Origin: an uncultured Clostridia bacterium
GTDB taxonomy: Bacteria > Bacillota > Clostridia > Oscillospirales > Acutalibacteraceae
Assembly: GCA_946004305.1 (NCBI GenBank)
Contig: CAMFZJ010000071.1
Span: 1-6,280 of the forward strand
DNA: 6,280 bases
Direction of reading: 5' to 3'
Shown here: one piece after another, positions 1-5,997 of the stretch
How positions within the stretch are numbered: the stretch's first letter is position 1
Layout of the letters: the number at the start of each line of letters is the position of its first letter
Program-made: the position numbers and the translations under genes
Notes under the pieces: generated by a model
What the model was told of the DNA's origin: nothing
Databases searched by the model: none
The model's input: the letters and a program-made list of their open reading frames with translations, nothing else

Positions 1-450
1 AGCCTGTGTTGTTGTCTGTGTAGGATCAACAGGTCCCTGAGCAGGAGCATAGGAAAGTGTAAGTGTACCGTCACTATTCTCAACAAGTGTGAATGTGAAT
101 GTACCAACAGGAACCATCATTTTCTCTGATGTTCCGTCTGCTGTCTTCTTTAATGTACCTGTTGTATCCTGACAGAACTCATCAAACATATACCAGGTAG
201 TATTATCTGTTGTTTTAACACATACATAGCTGGTCTCTGTAAATGTTAATGTCTGTGTACCGTCTGCTGCAAATACGTTTGGTACGTTTGCGTAGTCACC
301 GGCATCGCCTAGGTCTGCACCATTAATATAGCCAATTAAGCTATATTTGCTGTAGTCAGCTGCGGATGCGCTTATGCCGGACACTGCCATAACAGAGCAA
401 AGCATAAGAACAGCAAGAAAGATACTAATAAATTTCTTGAATGATTTCAT
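1..450 (-). CDS. Secreted protein with N-terminal carbohydrate-binding-like module (partial, C-terminus off window)
   Basis: The first 150 codons are present and the frame is open at the left edge. Residues 1-30 form a Sec signal peptide: a Lys-containing start (MKSFKKF), a hydrophobic core rich in Leu, Val and Met, and a signal peptidase I site near ASA-A. Residues 31-138 form one compact module beginning YSLIGYINGADLGDAG and containing TFTETSYVCVKT, NTTWYMFD, VPVGTFTFTL and DGTLTLSY. From memory this resembles the roughly 100-residue beta-sandwich modules repeated in secreted amylases and dockerin proteins of Ruminococcus-like bacteria, often described as starch-binding; I cannot confirm the family by search. 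A Pro/Thr linker (GPVDPTQTTTQ) begins at residue 139, so more domains should follow outside the window. The ATG at 450 is supported by a GGAGG site ten bases upstream. It has its own leader and is separated from the operon by a terminator. Confidence 0.82.
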   Translation of the reverse strand, partial: MKSFKKFISIFLAVLMLCSVMAVSGISASAADYSKYSLIGYINGADLGDAGDYANVPNVFAADGTQTLTFTETSYVCVKTTDNTTWYMFDEFCQDTTGTLKKTADGTSEKMMVPVGTFTFTLVENSDGTLTLSYAPAQGPVDPTQTTTQA

Positions 451-460
451 CTGAAAACAT

Positions 461-468
461 CCTCCTTT
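461..468 (-). promoter_or_regulatory. Ribosome binding site of the secreted protein
   Basis: AAAGGAGG on the minus strand, ten bases before the ATG at 450. It fixes the start of this gene and confirms the signal-peptide reading. Confidence 0.8.
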
Positions 469-479
469 GTAATTATTCC

Positions 480-560
480 ATTATATTTTATCACCAATAA
501 ACTATTTATGCTATTAGCAAAATACTCAAAATATTTAAATAAATTTGTTAATTGTGACAA
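480..560 (-). promoter_or_regulatory. Candidate promoter region for the secreted protein
   Basis: Two promoter-like arrangements are visible. TTGTCA at 555-560 is followed after 16 bases by TTAAAT at 533-538, which would give a leader of about 75 bases. A perfect TATAAT lies at 480-485 but has no good -35 hexamer at the usual spacing, and would start transcription almost on top of the ribosome site. An 11-base palindrome, TGCTATTAGCA, sits between them at 509-519 and could be an operator. AT-rich DNA produces such matches by chance, so only the presence of a promoter somewhere in 451-704 is really inferred. Confidence 0.35.
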
Positions 561-704
561 CACTAAGAAAATCTGTACTATTTCTAAATAAAATATGCTA
601 AAAAAATAATAAAAATCTTCATCACATTTATTTCTATTGGCGGAAAGTAGAATTATCATACACCACAACTATATTGCACATAGCCATACAACCGCAACTT
701 ACTC

Positions 705-731
705 CAAAGAAAAAGGGCGGAAAACCGCCCT
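705..731 (-). terminator. Intrinsic terminator of the operon
   Basis: On the minus strand AGGGCGG, loop TTTT, CCGCCCT forms a perfect 7-bp stem (714-720 with 725-731), followed directly by TTTTCTTT. It lies about 30 bases after the stop of the SseB-family gene. The plus-strand side lacks an equivalent T run, so it works in the minus direction. Confidence 0.9.
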
Positions 732-762
732 GAAATCTTTATATTATCTGTTGTATGTTAAA

Positions 763-1572
763 TTACGCCTCGAAAAACGGCTCAACATCCTGCACAGCCT
801 TCTTGGCAAATGGCAAAGAATAGGGCATCATTGAAAGAGAGTATCCCCCTAAATGAGGAGATGCGCTTGCTGAAATACCCTTGAAAATTTCTTCCATTTT
901 ATCCCCTTCAAAGTCTACAATCACAAGATAGCTTTCCTCAGATTCTTCCTCACGTCTGAACATTCTCAGATAAGCCGCCTTTACATCGTCACGCTCGTTT
1001 AGATAATTAATAATTGCAGCCATCATATCAATTGGGTATTCGTCAGGATTAGGGTCGCCGATTTCAACCTTTTCGTCATTTGAGATTGTCTGCTGTTGTA
1101 AGCCTGAGTGGGACTGCATTTGATCCTTTTGCTGTTTCAGGGACATAACCATAGGCTTAGGAAACGCTACGGATTTTCCAAATGGATTTACCACAAATCC
1201 CTGAACCTCACTCTTAGGGTCAGAAAGCACTCCTGCATAATCGTCAAAGGTCATAACAAGCTCCTGCTTGCCCTTAGACGGAGCCCATTTTCCCATTTCC
1301 TCCACATCTGTAAATGCAGGGAAAAACTTTTCCTTGTTGCCGTTTTCTATTAGCTGAAACTGCACCTGTGACTGCTGCTGCATAACTGTACCGCCTCTGC
1401 CGTCATTATGAGCAACATTTTTAGGCTTTGACATAGTTCCCGGTGTAATTAATTTTGCAGACATTATGCAGTCAATCATTCTGTTTACATTTTCCTGACT
1501 GTTGTCCTTCTGCATATTTTCTATTGCAACCTTTAGGTTAGGATTGCTTATATTACCTTTCTTTAATTCCAT
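763..1572 (-). CDS. sseB: SseB family protein (enhanced serine sensitivity protein)
   Basis: A 269-residue protein with the two-part layout of the SseB family. The N-terminal domain covers about residues 28-145 and includes KEKFFPAFTDVEEMGKW and VQGFVVNPFG, matching the SseB N-terminal fold. A Gln/Ser-rich linker follows at about 145-165. The C-terminal domain covers about 168-268, with AYLRMFRREEESEESYLVIVD and a closing MPYSLPFAKKAVQDVEPFF stretch typical of SseB_C. In E. coli SseB was named for a serine-sensitivity phenotype; the biochemical role is unknown. No signal peptide or membrane segment is present, so it should be cytoplasmic. The ATG at 1572 has an excellent site (AGGAGGT, six bases upstream) whose TAG is also the stop codon of the preceding epimerase gene, implying translational coupling. 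It is the last gene before the terminator. Confidence 0.85.
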   Translation of the reverse strand: MELKKGNISNPNLKVAIENMQKDNSQENVNRMIDCIMSAKLITPGTMSKPKNVAHNDGRGGTVMQQQSQVQFQLIENGNKEKFFPAFTDVEEMGKWAPSKGKQELVMTFDDYAGVLSDPKSEVQGFVVNPFGKSVAFPKPMVMSLKQQKDQMQSHSGLQQQTISNDEKVEIGDPNPDEYPIDMMAAIINYLNERDDVKAAYLRMFRREEESEESYLVIVDFEGDKMEEIFKGISASASPHLGGYSLSMMPYSLPFAKKAVQDVEPFFEA

Positions 1573-1578
1573 TATTTT

Positions 1579-1585
1579 ACCTCCT
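1579..1585 (-). promoter_or_regulatory. Ribosome binding site of sseB overlapping the nnrE stop
   Basis: AGGAGGT at 1579-1585 is partly formed by the TAG stop of the upstream gene (1584-1586) and sits six bases before the ATG at 1572. This ties the two genes' translation together. Confidence 0.8.
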
Positions 1586-2468
1586 AAAATGATGTATATT
1601 TTTCATCTGCTCCCTTAATGCGATCCGACTGAAAATACACATAGCCCTGGTCCACAACTAATTTGCTGCCTCCAAAATCAATTACAAATATTTTTTTACT
1701 GTCAACTGATTCTTTAGTAACTGTTTTAATAGGCTTTGTTCTGAATTCATTTTCATCTAATGCATATTTAAGGGCAAAGTCATCAGCACTTATGTTCACA
1801 CTGTTGTAGCCTGTAAAATGGTTAAGCTCTTCCTTTGAAATAAGGTAATACTGCTTTTTAAGAAGCTTAATACCGATATCAACATTCAAAAGTCTTCCAA
1901 TATACTGCGAAGCCTGATTCAAAAACATTCCCGTTTTGTAATAGCCGATTGATACTGTTAAGTCCGAACGTATTGCAACAGGCTGTAAAAGTCCGTTACT
2001 GCCGTTAAGTCCGCTGTTTATATCAACAGAAACCACATAGGAATTACTGCGGTTAATAGCTTCAATAACCTCTGCAATATCAGACCTTAGCCGACCTGAA
2101 AAGCCTGTGCCGAGAATACAGTCAACAATAATGTCATATTGAGAGAAATCTGTGTAGGTATCACACAGTAAATCTTTTACTCCCTTTTGAGTACATTCCT
2201 TGTAATAGTAAAGACCGTCCTCTGAAAATTTTTCACTTGTTCGTAAAATCACAGGACTGTAACCCTTGTCTGCAAGTATTGAAGCCAAAGCGTAGCCGTC
2301 TCCTCCGTTGTTTCCGCTGCCGGTAACAACAGCAATATTTCCACGCCAGCCTACACTGTTATAAACACCTAGGGCAGCTCTGTGCATAAGCTCCTTGCTG
2401 CTTACAGATGTGTTAATTGTAAATGCGTCACTTTCACGCATATTTTTTACTGAAATAACATTTTCCAT
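1584..2468 (-). CDS. nnrE: NAD(P)H-hydrate epimerase (YjeF N-terminal domain) with extra C-terminal region
   Basis: A 294-residue protein. Residues 1-205 are a YjeF_N domain, the epimerase that interconverts R and S forms of damaged hydrated NAD(P)H so that the partner dehydratase NnrD can repair it. Diagnostic motifs are GSGNNGGDG at 50-58, VDCILGTGFSG at 115-125 and VSVDINSGLNG at 146-156. The last is usually DIPSG, so Pro is replaced by Asn here while the Asp is kept. Many bacteria fuse this domain to an NnrD kinase-like domain in a protein of about 500 residues. Here NnrD is absent and is replaced by some 85 residues I do not recognise, including VIDFGGSKLVVDQG at 262-275. The ATG at 2468 has an AAGGA site six bases upstream. 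A 36-base gap separates it from the membrane-protein gene. Whether a separate NnrD exists elsewhere cannot be seen. Confidence 0.87.
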   Translation of the reverse strand: MENVISVKNMRESDAFTINTSVSSKELMHRAALGVYNSVGWRGNIAVVTGSGNNGGDGYALASILADKGYSPVILRTSEKFSEDGLYYYKECTQKGVKDLLCDTYTDFSQYDIIVDCILGTGFSGRLRSDIAEVIEAINRSNSYVVSVDINSGLNGSNGLLQPVAIRSDLTVSIGYYKTGMFLNQASQYIGRLLNVDIGIKLLKKQYYLISKEELNHFTGYNSVNISADDFALKYALDENEFRTKPIKTVTKESVDSKKIFVIDFGGSKLVVDQGYVYFQSDRIKGADEKYTSF

Positions 2469-2504
2469 ATTTAGTCCTTAATAATATCCATATTTTTCGT
2501 AGCC

Positions 2505-2981
2505 CTAATTAACCATAGGCTTAATGTTATATATTTTCCTCAGAATAGTAATAACAAATGTAAGAATCTTGAAACCAAGAAAAACTAACACTGCAATAAG
2601 TGAAATCAAACCTAAAGTATTGAATTGCCAGTTAAGAATAACATACAAAAACAGTACGTAAGAGGGCAGTAATATAAATTCTATTGCCGAGGCAACCTTT
2701 GGAAAAAATACAAGTATAACAGCAAAAACCAAAAATGCTCCCCCGATAATATCCAAAGAATAGGTACCGAGATACAAGGGATTGACCTCTAAAACCTTTA
2801 CAACATCAATTATCGGAATAAAGAAAACAATATACTCTGCGCCGAAAATCAGTCCAAGCATTTGGTCAAAGGGAATAAGCATTACAAAAAATGGAATAAT
2901 CAGTTTGAAAATAAGCCCGTATGCTTTACCCATTTTGTACATCATTATATCAAGTTTTCTGAAAAACTTTAGAACCGTCAT
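2505..2981 (-). CDS. Five-helix membrane protein of unknown function
   Basis: I do not recognise the family. The 158-residue protein has a basic N-terminus (KFFRKLD) and about five hydrophobic segments, near residues 21-38, 41-61, 76-94, 100-118 and 122-147. It ends in a basic tail (RKIYNIKP). Two charged or polar loop segments, VVKVLEVNPLYLGTYSLD and the short FPKVASAIE, separate the helices. The frame could begin at 3005, but no ribosome site precedes that codon. The ATG at 2981 has AGGAG seven bases upstream and forms an ATGA overlap with the TGA of the nucleotidyltransferase, so it is chosen. The tight coupling suggests it works with the tailoring cassette, perhaps in export, anchoring or protection, but nothing in the sequence names a role. 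The count and topology of helices are estimates by eye. Confidence 0.75.
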   Translation of the reverse strand: MTVLKFFRKLDIMMYKMGKAYGLIFKLIIPFFVMLIPFDQMLGLIFGAEYIVFFIPIIDVVKVLEVNPLYLGTYSLDIIGGAFLVFAVILVFFPKVASAIEFILLPSYVLFLYVILNWQFNTLGLISLIAVLVFLGFKILTFVITILRKIYNIKPMVN

Positions 2982-4147
2982 TTTTCCACTCCTGAAATTT
3001 TCCATATATGATTTAGATATTCGGAATAATCCAAGTTGTATTCCTTAATGTCCTTAACCTGAGCTTTTAATACATCTCTTTTAAAGAACAAAACACAAAA
3101 TCCTTTATGTATCCAACAAAAAGGTAGTAAAAGGGGCAACCGTTTAAGAAATTTATATCTTTTCTTCATAGATGAATAAGAAAGTCCCCAACGGCTTGCA
3201 AAATACTTTGCCTTCCACCATAGCATATTTTTGCTCTGATTATTAAATTCATTAAGGGCAATTATTTTATCTGTTCCAAAAGTGCCGTTGCTGAATATAT
3301 ATTCACATATTTCCAAAATATCCTTGTTAGGTTTTTCACAGTCAAAAATAACCCTGTTTACTTTTTTAACCGTATTGTAAAAACCTGTTAGCCTGAGAGC
3401 TTCAAGCTCCCTTTCAATGTAATTGTAATCTAAGCTTTCCTGCTTCATAAGCACATAAATATCCATAAACTGTCGTATTCCGCAGCCGCCAAAGGTAAAG
3501 TGCTTGTAAAGATGGCAGAAAAGGTGAATAAAAAAATCTTCATTTTTAAGCAGATAACAAAAATTACTGTCGTTTTGCAGCACAGCCTTATTAAAAGGAT
3601 TTTCAAAATAGCCATCAAAGCTGTAGCTTTCTTCAAATAATTTGCTGTGCATTTCAAAATACAGGGAGGGTTTTTTATAGTAAGCCACATCATATTCGGC
3701 AGTTTTCCTGACTTCAAATCCTAAAGCTTCCATTACAGACTTAACCTGTTCGCCTTTGTCGGCAATGTAAATGTCATAATCCGTAAAGCTTCGCAAGGAT
3801 TCCTGCGGGTACAGCTTTTTCATAATTATGCCTTTAAGAGGAATGTAAGGTATCTCAGCCTTTTCCAATTCCTCAAAAACCTGTTGTCCTGCAAGCTCAA
3901 ACCTTGCCTCTCTAAGCACCGTCATCTTATATTCATCAGCAAAGCTTTTTAGTTTATCGGCAGGAATATTAAGCTTTTTTAAAGCAAGGTACGCCATATT
4001 GGCAACGCTTTGGCTAAGCTGAAACTCATAAAGCTCCTCTAAGTCTGTCCCCTCAGGCAAAGGCTTAGGCTCATCACCGTTAAGCACAGAGCTAAGGAGG
4101 GAGCCGGTGTACAAACCTAAGATTAAATTGTTGCTTGCTCTTTTCAT
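2978..4147 (-). CDS. Nucleotidyltransferase family protein (PF14907-like)
   Basis: A protein of 389 residues from the ATG at 4147. It shows the pattern of the minimal nucleotidyltransferases found beside PqqD and HprK-like genes: IPLKG at 102-106, then YP-x3-LR-x3-DYDIYI at 113-128, with D123 and D125 as the expected metal-binding DxD pair. A FEMHSKL segment around 164-170, a His-rich FIHLFCHLYKHF helix near 206-217 and a GIRQFMDIYVL helix near 223-233 follow. The last 150 residues are basic and aromatic. In the pseudomycoidin lasso-peptide cluster a homologue is linked to sugar addition; the substrate here is unknown. The frame extends upstream to a TTG at 4168, but that would overlap the peptidase gene by 17 bases without a ribosome site. 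The ATG lies four bases after the peptidase stop with only a weak GGA site, so the start is not certain. Confidence 0.8.
   Translation of the reverse strand: MKRASNNLILGLYTGSLLSSVLNGDEPKPLPEGTDLEELYEFQLSQSVANMAYLALKKLNIPADKLKSFADEYKMTVLREARFELAGQQVFEELEKAEIPYIPLKGIIMKKLYPQESLRSFTDYDIYIADKGEQVKSVMEALGFEVRKTAEYDVAYYKKPSLYFEMHSKLFEESYSFDGYFENPFNKAVLQNDSNFCYLLKNEDFFIHLFCHLYKHFTFGGCGIRQFMDIYVLMKQESLDYNYIERELEALRLTGFYNTVKKVNRVIFDCEKPNKDILEICEYIFSNGTFGTDKIIALNEFNNQSKNMLWWKAKYFASRWGLSYSSMKKRYKFLKRLPLLLPFCWIHKGFCVLFFKRDVLKAQVKDIKEYNLDYSEYLNHIWKISGVEK
2989..2993 (-). promoter_or_regulatory. Ribosome binding site deciding the membrane-protein start
   Basis: AGGAG seven bases before the ATG at 2981. It lies inside the end of the nucleotidyltransferase gene and favours this ATG over the one at 3005, which has no such site. 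Confidence 0.7.
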
Positions 4148-4151
4148 ATAG

Positions 4152-4595
4152 CTATTTCCGCTTTCCAAATTTCAACTTTAAGTTTAAATATATATGGCAA
4201 AAATAAAGTATAAAGTGCCTTAGCTTCAAGGATTTACACCAAAATTTTACATATCTCAGATAGCCCTTGTCAGTAACGGTATGACGCTTATTTTTGTGGT
4301 CCCATTCCTTAAGAACTCCCACAATCCGGCTGTCTGTTACTCCGTATTCCAAAACCCATTGGTTATCGCCACAGCATATGTAACCCTTTTCGTCTTTTCC
4401 AATTATTCTATGCATAACATAGTTTCCGTTTTTACCCTTGTAAATAGGTATGTCGTAAATCTCAAGAGGCTTATCCGCTTTTACAACGTAGATATAGTCA
4501 TTGTTGCTTCGTATTAAAGGGAACATACTTGTTCCCTTAGGTCTGGTAACAATATATCCCCTTTCGTTGATAACCTGTTCTATTGTCTTATTCAT
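4152..4595 (-). CDS. S24/S26-type signal-peptidase-like protease
   Basis: A 147-residue protein with the core of the S24/S26 peptidase fold. PKGTSMFPLI at 19-28 carries the expected nucleophile S23. YVMHRIIGKD at 59-68 supplies H62 where bacterial signal peptidase I has a catalytic Lys; the Ser/His pairing resembles SipW-like and archaeal/ER-type enzymes. GYICCGDNQ at 71-79 matches the conserved GDN strand. Unlike ordinary signal peptidases it has no N-terminal membrane helix. A weak hydrophobic stretch near 128-137 within a basic C-terminus might touch the membrane. The gene overlaps the PqqD gene by eight bases, with AGGA eight bases before the ATG. Its place between a PqqD and a nucleotidyltransferase suggests it cleaves the product or leader of this cassette, which is an inference. 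S24-type self-cleaving repressors are unlikely because no DNA-binding domain is present. Confidence 0.8.
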   Translation of the reverse strand: MNKTIEQVINERGYIVTRPKGTSMFPLIRSNNDYIYVVKADKPLEIYDIPIYKGKNGNYVMHRIIGKDEKGYICCGDNQWVLEYGVTDSRIVGVLKEWDHKNKRHTVTDKGYLRYVKFWCKSLKLRHFILYFCHIYLNLKLKFGKRK

Positions 4596-4854
4596 TTAAC
4601 AATCCTGCTTTTCGTACATCTGCAAGAAAAGCCTTTACGTCAGCCTGAGCAGTATCAATATCAATATCATACTTGTCAAGCACTCTTTTGCAGATTTCTT
4701 CAAAAGTAATATCCTCACTTAGCTGTTGATAGATAAATGCGCCTACGCCGTTAAGAGTAATTAGCTTGTTGAAAGCGTCTGCCTCCTCACCAACGGCAAC
4801 AACAATATAGTCATCTCCGAATTTGCGGAGCAGAAAACCGTCTTTTATTTTCAT
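4588..4854 (-). CDS. PqqD family protein (peptide-recognition chaperone)
   Basis: An 88-residue stand-alone PqqD-fold protein. It shows the family pattern: FLLRKFGDDYIVV (strands 1-2, residues 7-19), then KLITLNGVGAFIYQQL (residues 30-45, the LN-x-G-x-hydrophobic turn before helix 1). A winged-helix-like EEICKRVLDKYDID segment and a final helix DVKAFLADVRKAGLL complete it. PqqD homologues are RiPP recognition elements that bind leader peptides and present them to modifying enzymes. The ATG at 4854 overlaps the TGA of the kinase gene (ATGA), with GGAG seven bases upstream. The gene's length is normal for the family. No radical SAM partner is in the window, so the client enzymes here are more likely the adjoining kinase, peptidase and nucleotidyltransferase. 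Confidence 0.87.
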   Translation of the reverse strand: MKIKDGFLLRKFGDDYIVVAVGEEADAFNKLITLNGVGAFIYQQLSEDITFEEICKRVLDKYDIDIDTAQADVKAFLADVRKAGLLNE

Positions 4855-5570
4855 TGTTTTTCTCCAAAAATTCCGTTGTATGCAGTAACCGCTGCGTCCT
4901 CATCCATATTTACACCAAGGTCGTAGGTATCAACCTGCTTTAAGAATCCGTCCAGTAAATCCAAAAGATTCGACATAAGCTTAGGGTCCTTAGGTCTTAC
5001 GGTTTGGTTAAGAGCTTTTGAAATAACGGAAACCGTGTTTATTGGTCCGATATAGTTCTTCTCGCTTCTTGACAAAAAGCACAATGCTTTTGCAGGAACT
5101 CTGATGTTTGTCCCTAAGTTTTCTTTACCCTGCCAAGGTGTCCCGTAAATATAGAATTTTCCGTCAACCCTTCTGATAATAGGTTTGTCGTCATTAATAA
5201 CGGTGACTTTCTCTCCAAAGGATTTTAACCACAAATTACGGTGGGTGCTTTTGCCTGTTCCGCTTTTGGCAGTAAACATAATTCCGTGACCGTTTACTGC
5301 AATTGACGAACAATGAAAAAAGAATGCGTCATATTTTTCCAAAGCAACATAAATATACTTACGGTAAACCGCTGTACTTTCGTAGGCATAATCGGGAAGA
5401 ACATAAGGGCTTAAAGATTTTTCCTGTTCAATATCCTCGTCAGTTATCTTAAAACTGAACTCAGGTCCTGCCCCCTTTGGAGCAAGATAATCCTTCATTA
5501 CATTGTAAGTATTCTTGTATCTTATATCCGCAGAAAACACAACGTCTGCTATTTTATATGTAAAAATCAT
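4851..5570 (-). CDS. HPr-kinase-like P-loop protein (HprK-related kinase)
   Basis: A 239-residue protein with the C-terminal catalytic fold of HPr kinase/phosphorylase. FFHCSSIAVNGHGIMFTAKSG leads into the P-loop AKSGTGKST at 101-109. VINDDKP at 124-130 holds the acidic pair D127/D128, and YGTPWQGKENLG at 142-153 matches the conserved loop after it. It lacks the separate N-terminal domain of true HprK (about 310 residues) and so is probably not the regulator of carbon catabolite repression. Automatic pipelines sometimes call such proteins phosphoenolpyruvate carboxykinase, which has a related P-loop. In paeninodin-type lasso clusters a related kinase phosphorylates the peptide's C-terminal Ser. 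Start and stop each form a 4-base ATGA overlap with the neighbouring genes, and no clear ribosome site precedes this ATG. Translation therefore probably depends on the upstream dockerin gene. Confidence 0.82.
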   Translation of the reverse strand: MIFTYKIADVVFSADIRYKNTYNVMKDYLAPKGAGPEFSFKITDEDIEQEKSLSPYVLPDYAYESTAVYRKYIYVALEKYDAFFFHCSSIAVNGHGIMFTAKSGTGKSTHRNLWLKSFGEKVTVINDDKPIIRRVDGKFYIYGTPWQGKENLGTNIRVPAKALCFLSRSEKNYIGPINTVSVISKALNQTVRPKDPKLMSNLLDLLDGFLKQVDTYDLGVNMDEDAAVTAYNGIFGEKQ

Positions 5571-5962
5571 GGCTTAACAATATGGTCGTTCCAACCGTCA
5601 GAGGTGGTTGACTGAGTAGGAACAGTTGGATTTGTAACTTCTTCTGTTGGTGTTGTTTCCGCAAAAACAGGAAGCTCAGTATATATTCCTGCAATATATT
5701 TTTGTAAAGCAGTAACATCCCTTACATCAATATTTTCATCCTGATAAACATCGAAAGCATAAAAGTTATATTCATCCTTCATTTCTGCTCCGTTAATAAC
5801 CTTTTGAATAAGAGTAGCGTCACATATATTTACAAAGCCGTCGTTATTTGTATCACCAAAGTTAATCTCAGAAACTGCCAATGCAGAAATACAGGAGGCT
5901 GTCGCCACTATAAAAACAACTGCAAGTATGATTGCAACTGCTCTTTTAAAGCCGGCTCTCAT
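5567..5962 (-). CDS. Small secreted dockerin type I protein
   Basis: A 131-residue protein. Residues 1-29 form a signal peptide (MRAGFKR, then a long hydrophobic stretch, then SALA before the mature VSEIN). Residues 34-97 are a type I dockerin with two F-hand repeats. The first loop, D37-T-N-N-D-G-F-V-N-I-C-D48, has all the expected calcium ligands. The second, D71-V-Y-Q-D-E-N-I-D-V-R-D82, keeps most acidic positions but has Tyr at the third. Each loop is followed by a helix (ATLIQKVI and VTALQKYIAGI). A Thr/Pro linker (100-121) leads to a short tail, DGWNDHIVKP. Unlike most dockerin proteins there is no catalytic or binding domain. TASC at 21-24 is not a good lipobox. The ATG at 5962 has AAAGGAG nine bases upstream. 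Its TGA overlaps the kinase ATG, so it is the translational leader of the cassette and a candidate substrate or partner. Confidence 0.85.
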   Translation of the reverse strand: MRAGFKRAVAIILAVVFIVATASCISALAVSEINFGDTNNDGFVNICDATLIQKVINGAEMKDEYNFYAFDVYQDENIDVRDVTALQKYIAGIYTELPVFAETTPTEEVTNPTVPTQSTTSDGWNDHIVKP

Positions 5963-5971
5963 AAGGGTAAT

Positions 5972-5978
5972 CTCCTTT
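5972..5978 (-). promoter_or_regulatory. Ribosome binding site of the dockerin gene
   Basis: AAAGGAG nine bases before the ATG at 5962, in the 35-base gap after the upstream gene. It is the strongest ribosome site in the right half of the window and may drive the coupled genes behind it. Confidence 0.75.
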
Positions 5979-5997
5979 CAAAAAACTATAACGATAT

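Larger units (their letters stand above)
451..704. other. Intergenic region, very AT-rich
   Basis: This is the longest gap without a gene in the window. It lies between the operon terminator and the secreted-protein gene and must hold that gene's promoter. It contains long A/T runs (for example around 600-616) and the palindrome at 509-519. Short open frames cross it on both strands, but none has a ribosome site plus a protein-like composition. I see no tRNA, riboswitch or repeat array. Confidence 0.6.

Noticed and set aside
447..834. Short open frames on both strands across the intergenic region and terminator
   Set aside because: No ribosome sites. They run through the AT-rich gap, the terminator hairpin or the end of sseB, and their composition is not protein-like.
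1108..1353. Plus-strand open frame inside sseB
   Set aside because: Antisense shadow of a well-supported gene with no ribosome site. Similar shadows at 2782-3048, 3445-3717 and 4281-4517 were dismissed for the same reason.
2978..5570. A complete lasso-peptide biosynthesis cluster
   Set aside because: Kinase, PqqD and nucleotidyltransferase fit, but there is no asparagine-synthetase-like cyclase, no B2 transglutaminase-like protease, no ABC transporter and no short precursor in the window.
4851..5570. True HPr kinase (hprK) or ATP-dependent phosphoenolpyruvate carboxykinase
   Set aside because: At 239 residues it lacks the N-terminal domain of HprK and is far shorter than a carboxykinase. 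Only the shared P-loop fold supports either name.
5567..5962. Lipoprotein signal (TASC) in the dockerin protein
   Set aside because: The -3 position is Thr instead of Leu/Val/Ile, and a better signal peptidase I site (SALA) follows a few residues later.
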